Positions 55,165 to 62,851 of a stretch of DNA of 64,000 nt are shown here, in pieces. The first letter of the stretch is position 1; each line of letters opens with the position of its first letter. This DNA is from Methylomicrobium sp. wino1 (GTDB lineage Bacteria; Pseudomonadota; Gammaproteobacteria; Methylococcales; Methylomonadaceae): NCBI RefSeq assembly GCF_003932755.1, contig NZ_CP024202.1, forward strand, positions 1,302,001 to 1,366,000, read 5' to 3'. Made by a program: the position numbers and the translations under genes. The notes below the pieces were generated by a model. That model had not been told where the DNA came from, did not search any database, and saw only the letters and a list, made by a program, of their open reading frames with translations.

Positions 55165-57339
55165 CCCATGTTTGACACCTAACTTTAAAACTCTTTATGA
55201 ATCAATATTTTATTGGATCATAAATGACCGTAAGGCACTACATAGGCGTTTTTTAAGCGTAATTCGATCTATAGTAGAGTTTTTTGTACACCTCCAGGAA
55301 GCGGGTCAAGGCCCAATGTGTGGTAAATCCGTGCTAATTCCGCTTCCGGTTGTGTGCTTTTGCGGATGTGCAGAATACCGCCGTCGGCGCGCCGGAAGGA
55401 GGCGGTGACGCGCTGCTGAACGGACAAGATGTCGCGCAGTGTGGACCAGCGGTCGTGAATGCCGTGTTCTTTCAGTTGCCGGCGGATGATTTGCACGAAC
55501 TGATAGGCCAGGACGGTGATGAACAAATGGCCGTCGACGCGGACTTCTTTGTGATGGTAGACCGGACGAAGCCCGAGTTCGGATTTAAGGCTACGAAACA
55601 CCGCTTCCAGGTCGGTGAGCATGATATAGGTGCGCCACAGTTTTTCAGCATCCCATTGCGTTTCGTTACTGCGGAGGCAATAGACGCCGGGATGGCTCAG
55701 GCGGCTGCCGGCTTTGGGCTGTTTCGACCAGGTCAGGCCGATGACTTTTTCGCCGGTCTCATCCGGGGTCAGTTCGATCGTGTAATGCTGGCCGATACCT
55801 TGGTATTTTTCTTGGAGCCGACCGATGCGCTGTTGCAGTTTGTCGAGGCGCTTTTCGGCGCGAGGCTTGTGGAGGCCGTCGGCGATTTTTTGTAATCCGG
55901 CTTCGAAGCGCTCGCACAGGCGTTGATTGATGCCGCGCTCTTTTTGTTCGCGCTGTTCGGAGTAGCAATACAAGCGCACTTCTTGGTGTTCGCTGTCGTC
56001 GACGCGCTGGATGTGGACGGCGGAGCCGGCGGCGGTTTCGATCGGAATGGCGGTTTCGGCTTCGAATTGCCGAGTGCGTTCGCGGCTGACGACCAGATAG
56101 CGGTAACCCTGTTCGCGCAGCCAAGTCAGATTGGCTTCCGTGGCGATGCCGGCATCCATAATCACCAAGGCCCCGGCCGGTGCGCCGAGGTCTTTGAGCA
56201 TCCCGGCCAAGGTCTTGCCTTCCGAGACATTGCCGTCGAAGGTCTGGGAACGGCGGACAAAACCGCTGCCGTCGAGCACCAAGCCCAGCGTGACCAGTGG
56301 ACAGTCGCGGCGCTTTTCTTTGGAGCGGCCCCGTTGCGCTTTCGGATTGGCGGCCGCCGTGCCTTCGAAATACGTATTGGTCAAGTCGTATAAGGTAACC
56401 GTGGTCTCGAAACCGAACAGATCGTGCACCCGGTTGAACAGCGTGCGTTCGATGACGTCCCGGTGCTTCATCAAAGCGTCTGAAGCCCGATACAACGTGA
56501 TCGGCTTCATGCGTTCGAAATCGACGTCCAACAGCTCGCCCAAACCGCTGCGCTGACCTAGCCAACGGTGCGTGGCGGCCTCAGAAGCCGGCGCTGCCAT
56601 GCGCCCGATGATCGAACCCACAACCGCCGCCCGTAGCGGCCCGGACAGACCCAATCCCATCAGCAGCGAGGTAAAATTGACCAAGTCCATCGCCGCCAAA
56701 CCGACCTGCTCGACACCGATCGAACGGGGCCGCGCTAATTCCAGCGAGTTCGCATCAATGGTATATATTTCAGCCGGAGTCCGGGACTCCGGTGGCTCCG
56801 ACGAAACCGATTCCGAAGCCGCCTGTGCGGCGTCATTGACGACAGGCATGGCTGGGGTCGGGATCAACGAAAGTCTCACGAGCAATGGCGCGCTTTCCGC
56901 CAACAAGCGCGCGGCGATATGTTCCGCGGCCAAGGCCACCGTCTGAGGTAAGTCCGGATCGAATAAACTCGTTTGCAACGATAACAACTCCAGGACACGG
57001 CGACATAAGGCCGGCCAAAAAGTGGGCTGGATCGAAAAATGCCGGCCTAGATTCAGCAGTGTGACCTGTTTAACTTGGTGACCGATGCGTTCGGAATGAA
57101 CCAGTCGATAAGTTACATGAGGTTCGCCGGTGGCTCTGCAGCGGGTTTGAGTGCGTCGAATAAACATGCCGTCAACTTAGCGCAAACCGCGAGGCGGCGC
57201 AAGAGACCAGAGGCATTTTATGGCACTACATTAGCCATTTTCGAGGAAGTCGATTTTTATCGTCCAATGATATCAATTAGTTAAAAAATTAATAATTTTT
57301 GCGAATGATAGATATTTACTAGAAAATGTTAAAGGTGGG
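55165..57339 (-). mobile_element. IS1634-family insertion sequence in the phosphoribosyltransferase gene
   Basis: 2175 bp bounded by direct TTAG copies (55161-55164 and 57340-57343), taken as the target duplication because excision restores the host gene. Outer ends are imperfectly inverted: CCCATGTTTGACA on the left against CCCACCTTTAACA read inward from the right (10 of 13 matching). The single transposase gene occupies 55269-57167 on the minus strand. A 10-bp direct repeat GGCACTACAT lies at both inner flanks near 55234 and 57223; its meaning is unclear. Confidence 0.8.
55269..57167 (-). CDS. IS1634-family transposase
   Basis: 632 residues. N-terminus FIRRTQTRCRATGEPHVTYR then LVHSERIGHQVKQVTLLNLG is typical of the IS1634/IS1549 group of DDE transposases. 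DDE-region candidates: VTLYDLTNTYFEG (first Asp), LVIMDAGIATEANL (second Asp) and, near the end, LTDLEAVFRSLKSELGL-RPVYH (Glu), the Y-(2)-R-type signature region. The gene looks intact, so the element may still be active. Its GC is clearly higher than that of the interrupted host gene. Confidence 0.9.
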   Translation of the reverse strand: MFIRRTQTRCRATGEPHVTYRLVHSERIGHQVKQVTLLNLGRHFSIQPTFWPALCRRVLELLSLQTSLFDPDLPQTVALAAEHIAARLLAESAPLLVRLSLIPTPAMPVVNDAAQAASESVSSEPPESRTPAEIYTIDANSLELARPRSIGVEQVGLAAMDLVNFTSLLMGLGLSGPLRAAVVGSIIGRMAAPASEAATHRWLGQRSGLGELLDVDFERMKPITLYRASDALMKHRDVIERTLFNRVHDLFGFETTVTLYDLTNTYFEGTAAANPKAQRGRSKEKRRDCPLVTLGLVLDGSGFVRRSQTFDGNVSEGKTLAGMLKDLGAPAGALVIMDAGIATEANLTWLREQGYRYLVVSRERTRQFEAETAIPIETAAGSAVHIQRVDDSEHQEVRLYCYSEQREQKERGINQRLCERFEAGLQKIADGLHKPRAEKRLDKLQQRIGRLQEKYQGIGQHYTIELTPDETGEKVIGLTWSKQPKAGSRLSHPGVYCLRSNETQWDAEKLWRTYIMLTDLEAVFRSLKSELGLRPVYHHKEVRVDGHLFITVLAYQFVQIIRRQLKEHGIHDRWSTLRDILSVQQRVTASFRRADGGILHIRKSTQPEAELARIYHTLGLDPLPGGVQKTLL

Positions 57340-57564
57340 TTAGGACAGCTGTCTTGCATGAAAAGAAAAATACTGTTTTCGAGGCCGATTTCAGCATCGA
57401 AAAATTGGATGAGTGGAAGTGGCTGGTCTATGAATGGGCGGTGACGGAAGATATTCTGAATTTTTTGAAAAATGACGACATGCTGCAACATAGCATAGAA
57501 ACAGTGCGTGATCATTTAGCCAAAAAATACGATCTTTTCATTGAACATCGGCTCCTCCACGATA

Positions 57565-57663
57565 TTATGCAAATGAAACAAAACTATTTTTGAGTTCGGT
57601 CAGTTTGGTTTGTTGTTCGTCGATAGTCGATTGGATTTTATTCAACAGTTCGTCTTTAGTCAT
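57565..57663 (-). CDS. Possible 32-residue coiled-coil peptide
   Basis: MTKDELLNKIQSTIDEQQTK then LTELKNSFVSFA. A good GGAGAGA ribosome binding site lies 8 nt before the ATG, 60 bp after the stop of the YidB-like gene on the same strand. The 3' end overlaps the end of the phosphoribosyltransferase gene on the other strand. It could be a real small protein or a C-terminally cut remnant. Confidence 0.4.
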   Translation of the reverse strand: MTKDELLNKIQSTIDEQQTKLTELKNSFVSFA

Positions 57664-57723
57664 TGCCGTCTCTCCAAAGAGTAGGGTTCAAATGAATGGA
57701 GTCGTTTCGAACGATCCGAATGG

Positions 57724-58197
57724 TCAGGGTTTTCGTCCGAACATTTTGCCGAATGCATCGATGGCGCCTGAGACGCCGCCGACGCTATTCAACAACTGTT
57801 CTCCAAGATCGGCTAGCGTGCCGTTTGGAGAAGCCTTGTCGATGACATCGGGTACTGCTTCCTGTAGTCCATTTAACGCCGAAGATTCGCTGATACCCAG
57901 TTCATTGGCGAATGAGGCGATTTTGTCGTGGCCGAAAATTTGTTCCAACTGATTTCCGGAAACCGGTGCGTTCCGGCCTTTGCCTAGCCAGGATGACGCA
58001 AGCTGCATTAATTCCTGACTGTTGCCGTTCTGCATACTTGAAATAATCGAAGCCATGTTCAGTTGACCTTGTTTGTTGCCGAATAATTTTGTTAGCGCCC
58101 CGACAATTTCGGAGGTTTCTACTTTTCCGTCACGATCCGTGTCTAATTGCTCCTTGAATAATTGTGCACTGCTTTGAAGAAGGGAATTGATGTCCAT
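57724..58197 (-). CDS. YidB-like protein (DUF937 family) with EF-hand-like N-terminus
   Basis: 157 residues. DTDRDGKVETSEIVGAL near residues 19-36 resembles an EF-hand calcium loop. The rest (MASIISSMQNGNSQELMQLA, SWLGKGRNAPVSGNQLEQIF, GHDKIASFANELGISESSA) is typical of the YidB/DUF937 family, with WLG..GPN-like repeats. Function unknown; family members are small soluble or secreted proteins. It follows the Kbp-like gene after 17 bp on the same strand. Confidence 0.82.
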   Translation of the reverse strand: MDINSLLQSSAQLFKEQLDTDRDGKVETSEIVGALTKLFGNKQGQLNMASIISSMQNGNSQELMQLASSWLGKGRNAPVSGNQLEQIFGHDKIASFANELGISESSALNGLQEAVPDVIDKASPNGTLADLGEQLLNSVGGVSGAIDAFGKMFGRKP

Positions 58198-58214
58198 GAC
58201 GGCACTGCCTCGGG

Positions 58215-58658
58215 TTAAAGGTTTTTGGGAATTCGGATTTTCTGGCCGGGATAAATTTTATCCGGATCTTTGATGACTTCTCGATTGGCCTCGAATATTT
58301 TTTGATATTTCGAGCCGTTGCCGTAGGCTTTCTCGGCGATTTTCCAAAGCGTATCGCCTTTTTCGATCGTGTAAAACTGATCGTCACCGGCGACAGTGCT
58401 GCCGTCCGCGATCAATACCCCTTCGGCATCGATGGCTTCGATGCCGTGCACGTTCCCCGCCATCAATACTGCTTTTTCCAATGCTTCGGCGGAACTTGCC
58501 TTACCGCTCAGAATGGCTCGGCCATCTTTGACTTGTATCTGTAGGTTTTCGACGCCCGGATTATCTTCTTCGATTAGTTTTTGTATCGCGTCAGGCGCCT
58601 CGGTTTCCGTGCCGAACAGTTTCTTGCCCATATTCATCGCAAAGTTGAATAAACCCAT
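58215..58658 (-). CDS. kbp: BON-LysM protein, Kbp (potassium-binding)-like
   Basis: 147 residues, a BON domain (about 20-85; QIQVKDGRAILSGKASSAEA) followed by LysM (about 92-145; FYTIEKGDTLWKIAEKAYGN, GQKIRIPKNL), the exact layout and length of E. coli Kbp/YgaU, a cytoplasmic potassium-binding protein. There is no signal peptide. It heads the small operon with the YidB-like gene. A weak AT-rich promoter region lies upstream. Confidence 0.88.
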   Translation of the reverse strand: MGLFNFAMNMGKKLFGTETEAPDAIQKLIEEDNPGVENLQIQVKDGRAILSGKASSAEALEKAVLMAGNVHGIEAIDAEGVLIADGSTVAGDDQFYTIEKGDTLWKIAEKAYGNGSKYQKIFEANREVIKDPDKIYPGQKIRIPKNL

Positions 58659-59032
58659 GATCTATCCTCATTTTTGTTATGGAAATTTGTGTTGCATTCG
58701 GAACATACACCCCGCCTTGACCGTGGTCAACTGATTTTAAACGTGTACATGGTTCGTTGTTGCGATATTCTTGAGGTGGGATAGGGCCGTGACCTGAATC
58801 CCGCCAACCTCTGCCGGAATGACGCGTTTTTCTTAAGATAAGGTTATTGGTACAGGCAATCATGTGCTTAATAAATATTGTCTCGCTTGAGAAATTGAGC
58901 GTTCAAGCAAATATAATTCTTGAAAGGAGGGCGTCAAGAGTGAAACACGACGGTGCATATTGAATTATTGACACTGTTGCCAATCCAAGCAGAAAAGACC
59001 GAAGATGTTTAATTGCTGCGGGGAAAGGTTTT
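58659..59032. other. 374-bp intergenic region; nothing recognised
   Basis: Region between divergent genes. It should contain both promoters. No repeat family, strong hairpin or small gene stood out by eye. Confidence 0.35.
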
Positions 59033-59380
59033 ATGAAACGATTGATTCGATTGCTTGTCGTTTTTATGTTGACACTGCTGTTGCAGAGCTGCGCCGTTTA
59101 CACTTCGCCTTACAGCCGTTCCGCGGCTTACTATGGATATGGCCCCTCTTACGGGTTCAGTTATGGTTACTGGCCTTATTATCGGCCTTATCGTTATAGA
59201 TACCCGCGTTACTATAGGCCCTATGGCTATCAAGGGCGCAAATTTTACGGAAATTTCGGTTGGCGTAGCGGTTATGACGGGAGAAGTTATCGGCGTAGTA
59301 GCGGTGGTTTTTCAGGTAGGGGCCGGCCAGGTTCGCTAGGCGGTCGCCGCAGCATTAGGAGTGGTCGAGGTCGGCGCTAA
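59033..59380 (+). CDS. Tyr/Arg/Gly-rich putative lipoprotein
   Basis: 115 residues. MKRLIRLLVVFMLTLLLQSC is a lipoprotein signal with lipobox LQSC. The mature part is extremely rich in Tyr, Arg, Gly and Pro (YGYGPSYGFSYGYWPYYRP, then RYRYPRYYRPYGYQG, and a Gly/Ser/Arg tail ending RSGRGRR). Low complexity prevents family assignment; such proteins are found in cell envelopes and possibly bind other polymers. A hairpin lies about 100 bp downstream. Confidence 0.6.
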   Translation: MKRLIRLLVVFMLTLLLQSCAVYTSPYSRSAAYYGYGPSYGFSYGYWPYYRPYRYRYPRYYRPYGYQGRKFYGNFGWRSGYDGRSYRRSSGGFSGRGRPGSLGGRRSIRSGRGRR

Positions 59381-59481
59381 TAGCCCATACTTCGCGCGGA
59401 CATGTTTGCGGCTTTCATGACAAGGAGCGCGTTAGAAAACCGCGTAGGGATAAATATAAAAAACATGGAGCTAAGTTGCAG

Positions 59482-59514
59482 GAAATGTCGGCAACTCTTT
59501 GTTGCCGACATTTC
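59482..59514. terminator. Strong perfect hairpin, possibly a bidirectional terminator
   Basis: Perfect 14-bp stem GAAATGTCGGCAAC / GTTGCCGACATTTC with a TCTTT loop, between the convergent lipoprotein and haem-protein genes. There is no long T-tract, so it may work as an mRNA 3' stabiliser instead. Confidence 0.6.
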
Positions 59515-59561
59515 GTAGCTCTTGAAATTTAGACGTTTTTCGTCCGGATAGGGTGGTTAGG

Positions 59562-60470
59562 TTATTTATTGATCTTGCTTTTGATAAACGAGATGAGCGG
59601 TTTTACTCCGTTTTCGATGAAAAAACAGACGGTTTGCTTTGACGCATGAAAAATCACGGAGCCCATCGAAGCCTGTTCATTGAGCGACAACTTCTTGGCC
59701 GATGCCTTCCTGATGTTGTCATAGTAAACAGCCAAGCCGTCGACGAAGACGTAGCGATATGCCCACATCTCGGCAATTGATGTAAACCACATGAAGGCGA
59801 ACGATATCGCCATGCCCATGCCTGCGATAATCACAAGCCAGGCAAACATAGGGTGCAGCTTAGTGAGCCACCACGACATGATATCCGCTATCAAGAATAC
59901 ATAAGGCATGCCGATTGCCGTACTTTTGATCATGACCGACGCGGTTTCGGAAAAACTAAAAATCAGACCGACGAACATGAAAATAAAAGCAATACCGAAT
60001 AAGTGGATATGCGATATGCGAATCAACGAGGCGAAGGTAGCGCCTTCGTCTTGTTCGGTCACGGCTTTCAATTGCGCAAAATCGTTATAATTGGGGATGC
60101 CCGACGCATCGGCGTTATGACACATCACACATTTGGTTTCGATGATTTGCTTGGATCCGCTGGATGCATATTCCGATTGCTCCGCACCGTCCCGAGTCCA
60201 CTGAATTAGCGTGAAGCGTTCTTGCTCGGTCGCATAGGGTTTCATTGACCCGTTTAGCTTGGTTTCCAATAGGGTGCCCGAGCGGTTGCCGTAATAACTA
60301 TAGACGATATCGTCTATCGATAGCCCGAACTTGCCGTCGGCCATGCCGTGCGTGAATAGAATTTGTATCAAAGCAAACAGATAACCGATAGCAACGGTGC
60401 CTAAATAGCCGGTAAACAAGACTTTGATCGGAAGGTCGAGTTCTTTGAGATGAGATTTAAAAGGATGCAT
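59562..60470 (-). CDS. Membrane protein with one c-type haem motif
   Basis: 302 residues from the ATG at 60470; a longer open frame reaches 60569 but adds non-membrane, family-unlike residues. One N-terminal helix (KVLFTGYLGTVAIGYLFALI), a periplasmic loop with CVMCH (single c-type haem site), and about four more helices (LFGIAFIFMFVGLIFSF, FAWLVIIAGMGMAISFAFMW). An unusual single-haem polytopic protein; electron transfer or sensing in the membrane is inferred. I do not know a named family. Neighbours give no hint. Confidence 0.72.
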   Translation of the reverse strand: MHPFKSHLKELDLPIKVLFTGYLGTVAIGYLFALIQILFTHGMADGKFGLSIDDIVYSYYGNRSGTLLETKLNGSMKPYATEQERFTLIQWTRDGAEQSEYASSGSKQIIETKCVMCHNADASGIPNYNDFAQLKAVTEQDEGATFASLIRISHIHLFGIAFIFMFVGLIFSFSETASVMIKSTAIGMPYVFLIADIMSWWLTKLHPMFAWLVIIAGMGMAISFAFMWFTSIAEMWAYRYVFVDGLAVYYDNIRKASAKKLSLNEQASMGSVIFHASKQTVCFFIENGVKPLISFIKSKINK

Positions 60471-60596
60471 AGCGTGTTTCCATGGAAAATAAAAATCAAA
60501 TTCGTAAAAGGGAGGAATAGACGCAAATAGCGGTCCATGTCGGGGCTTGAAAGCACGCAGGATATGCACCGCGCACCATTTTTACCCAGAGTAGTT

Positions 60597-60792
60597 CAAC
60601 ATTCGGCACCGGGGTGCCCGCCAAAGGACGCCATGAACCCAGTACCTAAATTATGCAAGATAGTTACCATAGCCAAAGGGCTATGGAATTTAGGTGCTGG
60701 ATGAATACGTTCATGTAGGCTCTATGCCAGCTCCATGCTGGCGAAGCCTTTGCCGCACACCCCGGCGCCTCCTTAGGCACTGCCGAAATTTG
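60597..60792. repeat. Family A dispersed repeat, copy 3, with internal insertion
   Basis: Ends CAACATTCGGCA and TGCCGAAATTTG. Compared with copy 1 it carries about 90 extra bases, including a nested palindrome: CCAGTACCTAAATT / AATTTAGGTGCTGG with an inner perfect stem CCATAGCC / GGCTATGG. The outer parts GTGCCCGCCAAAGGACGCC, AAGCCTTTGCCG and CCCCGGCGCC match copy 1. Confidence 0.65.
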
Positions 60793-60958
60793 ATGTGCGA
60801 AAAGTATATAAGGTTTCCGGCTTTACCAGTCTTGAAAAATGTATGCGATTCGGCAACTACGACTCCTTCGAGAAACCACGCTCTTTTTAGATCGTGCAAT
60901 TTCATAGCAACTGAGGGATTGTAACCAGGTTCGCAACGGTACTAAAACTGTGCAAATG

Positions 60959-61402
60959 TTAGTCCATTGCTTTTCTAATGACGATAGGCCGTGAAAAAAA
61001 GGTATAGAAAAAAGATTGTTGCAGTTTGGAGATGGCCCAAAGGGACAGTAATAATGCCGAAATCGAGGTGCCGGCAATCACCAGATCGGCATATTCATAT
61101 CCGGACGGCAGAAACGCTTCCGCGACCGCGCCGCTCAGAACCATCACAACCAAAGGCAGCATATAAAGCAATAACGAGGCCTTGATTAAAATCCCTTCGC
61201 TGATTCCGATAACGACTTCATCGCCGGTTTTTATCTCGATGTCGCAATCGACGGCGATCGAACGCTTCTTGATAAACTTATCGAGCACCGAAGTGGAGCA
61301 GGAGCTTTTTTGCAGACAACCACCGCAGCCTTGCTTCGGCTTGCTTTCGACCCAAACTTGGTTATGCTCGATTTTTGCCACGACTGCATTTTCTTCGATC
61401 AT
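60959..61402 (-). CDS. rseC: RseC family protein
   Basis: 147 residues. N-terminal soluble part with GCGGCLQKSSC (Cys cluster) and two C-terminal helices (ASLLLYMLPLVVMVLSGAVA, LVIAGTSISALLLSLWAI), as in RseC/MucC. RseC acts with the Rsx complex in reduction of SoxR and was first found in the sigma-E region. AGGA lies upstream. It follows amrA after 22 bp; rseA, rseB and rpoE are absent. Confidence 0.9.
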   Translation of the reverse strand: MIEENAVVAKIEHNQVWVESKPKQGCGGCLQKSSCSTSVLDKFIKKRSIAVDCDIEIKTGDEVVIGISEGILIKASLLLYMLPLVVMVLSGAVAEAFLPSGYEYADLVIAGTSISALLLSLWAISKLQQSFFYTFFSRPIVIRKAMD

Positions 61403-61424
61403 GATGGTTCCTCGCCACTTTGAA

Positions 61425-61982
61425 TCAATCGATAATTTCGGCAGTATACCGCGAAATCTTAATGCTATCCGACCAATAATTCGAGGGAAGCCCGGCTTTT
61501 TGTTTGAGATGTTGTAAGAACTGCCGAGGATCGGGCAAGGATTCCCAGACTGAAGGTAAAAACGTGCCTCGTTTGGGGCCTTCTTCCAAAATCAAGCCGT
61601 CGATACCTGGGCGCAATTGATCGATGAGGTTTTGCTCCGAAGTGAATGCAATCGGCTCCGCGGGACTTAGTATCGAAATATGAATGTCCAATTCATCGAG
61701 CTCGTCGGCTTCCAGCGGTGGGAACCGGTAATCCTTGAATGCCGCGGAGAAAGCATTCAAGGCGACATCCTCGGCCATCGGCCTATACGCTTCGAGCATG
61801 CCGATGCACCCGCGCAGTTGCCCTTGCTTTTGCAAGGTCACGAATGTTGCCCGCGGCATAGCCAGCTCGGTCGGATAATCGCTTAGATCGATCTTGAGCG
61901 CTTTGCCGGTTTTTAAACCGTGAGCAATGGACAACCTAGCTAAATCAAGAAGGCGCTTGCGGTTTTGTTCATTCAACGACAT
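61425..61982 (-). CDS. amrA: AmmeMemoRadiSam protein A (AMMECR1 domain)
   Basis: 185 residues from the ATG at 61982 (MSLNEQNRKRLLDL); an ATG three codons upstream is an alternative. AMMECR1 signature LRGCIGMLEAYRPM and the conserved FPPLEADELDELDIHIS segment are present. The three-part AmmeMemoRadiSam set is widely conserved but its reaction is unknown. The gene overlaps the amrB 3' end and precedes rseC. Confidence 0.9.
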   Translation of the reverse strand: MSLNEQNRKRLLDLARLSIAHGLKTGKALKIDLSDYPTELAMPRATFVTLQKQGQLRGCIGMLEAYRPMAEDVALNAFSAAFKDYRFPPLEADELDELDIHISILSPAEPIAFTSEQNLIDQLRPGIDGLILEEGPKRGTFLPSVWESLPDPRQFLQHLKQKAGLPSNYWSDSIKISRYTAEIID

Positions 61983-62748
61983 AGGCGCCATACCCCACGA
62001 CTCGGTCTTTATCGCCTGCGGTATCGCCGGAATTTCTGAGATCGACAGTTTTAATGCTCATCGATTTTTGCCGCAATAATTTCAATAATCCGGATACCGG
62101 CACTTTGCCGCATGCGTCTTCGGATGATAGCTTTTCGTATTGCATTTGCTCGATCAAGGTACTGGTTTGTTGATCGAGTTTTTTCGCAGTCGAATAATCG
62201 TGATAATGACTCAGGTCGGAGCTGATGACGATCAAGGTTTCGGGACCGCCCCAAACCAAATCGAGAGCACGGCTAACTTGATCGGCCGAAGCATCTCCGG
62301 CGACAATCGGGACTAATTTGAAATCGGCCAATGTTTCCTGCAAGAAAGGCAAATGCACTTCCAGGCTGTGTTCATGAGTATGCGCTTGCTCGATATATTC
62401 GACAAACGGTAGCTTTATCAATGCTTCAACCGCAGTCCGGTCGATAACCACATTGCCCAACGGCGTTGTGTAGTAGTCGGTGCGAGTGACGGCCAAACCG
62501 CGAAAAGCCACCCGGTGCGAAGGCCCGATTAGTACGACTCGGGTGATAGTATCGCGGGCCTGTTTTAGTCTCGCATAGGCGCTGGCAGCAACCGGCCCTG
62601 AATAACTATAACCGGCGTGGGGGGCAATAATCGCCTTCGGAACTTTCGCCTCGGTTTCGGCATCATTAATATAATGATCCACCATTGTTCGCAACTCAAT
62701 CGGATCGTCAGGATAAAACAAGCCTGCGACTGCGGGTCTTCTGTTCAT
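61969..62748 (-). CDS. amrB: AmmeMemoRadiSam protein B (MEMO1 family)
   Basis: 259 residues from the ATG at 62748, with AGGA upstream; a TTG two codons earlier is possible. MEMO1 motifs are present with the metal-binding His residues: APHAGYSYSGPVAASAYA, LIGPSHRVAFRG, HEHSLEVHLPFLQ and SSDLSHYHDY. MEMO1 relatives bind iron or copper. It overlaps amrA by about 14 bp and is divergent from amrS with 103 bp between starts. Confidence 0.92.
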   Translation of the reverse strand: MNRRPAVAGLFYPDDPIELRTMVDHYINDAETEAKVPKAIIAPHAGYSYSGPVAASAYARLKQARDTITRVVLIGPSHRVAFRGLAVTRTDYYTTPLGNVVIDRTAVEALIKLPFVEYIEQAHTHEHSLEVHLPFLQETLADFKLVPIVAGDASADQVSRALDLVWGGPETLIVISSDLSHYHDYSTAKKLDQQTSTLIEQMQYEKLSSEDACGKVPVSGLLKLLRQKSMSIKTVDLRNSGDTAGDKDRVVGYGAYVVE

Positions 62749-62851
62749 AGACAATATCCTGTATAAGAAGTGGGATTTAAGAGTATTTTATAGCGGAAAG
62801 CTTACAATCCACTGACCCGTTAAAACATTCATTGGTTCCGGGAGAGCGCTA

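Larger units (their letters stand above)
54803..57593 (+). pseudogene. Phosphoribosyltransferase gene interrupted by an insertion sequence
   Basis: N-terminal part 54803-55164 (MQKNFKAKIITLQDSYSAVH, then IAIARGGMFPARLMCDFL and the PRPP loop VLIIDDVNDTGKTLIEA) is followed by 2175 bp of inserted DNA. The C-terminal part resumes at 57344 in the same frame (RTAVLHEKKNTVFEADFS, DEWKWLVYEWAVTEDIL). Removing 55165-57339 and one TTAG copy restores a 203-residue protein with a continuous LLRTAVLHEKK junction. The intact protein would be a PRPP-dependent purine-type phosphoribosyltransferase; as it stands it is broken. No other defect was noticed, so the insertion may be recent. Confidence 0.85.

Noticed and set aside
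55759-56565. Long alternative minus-strand frame in the IS
   Set aside because: High-GC shadow of the transposase gene with an Arg-rich, non-protein-like composition.
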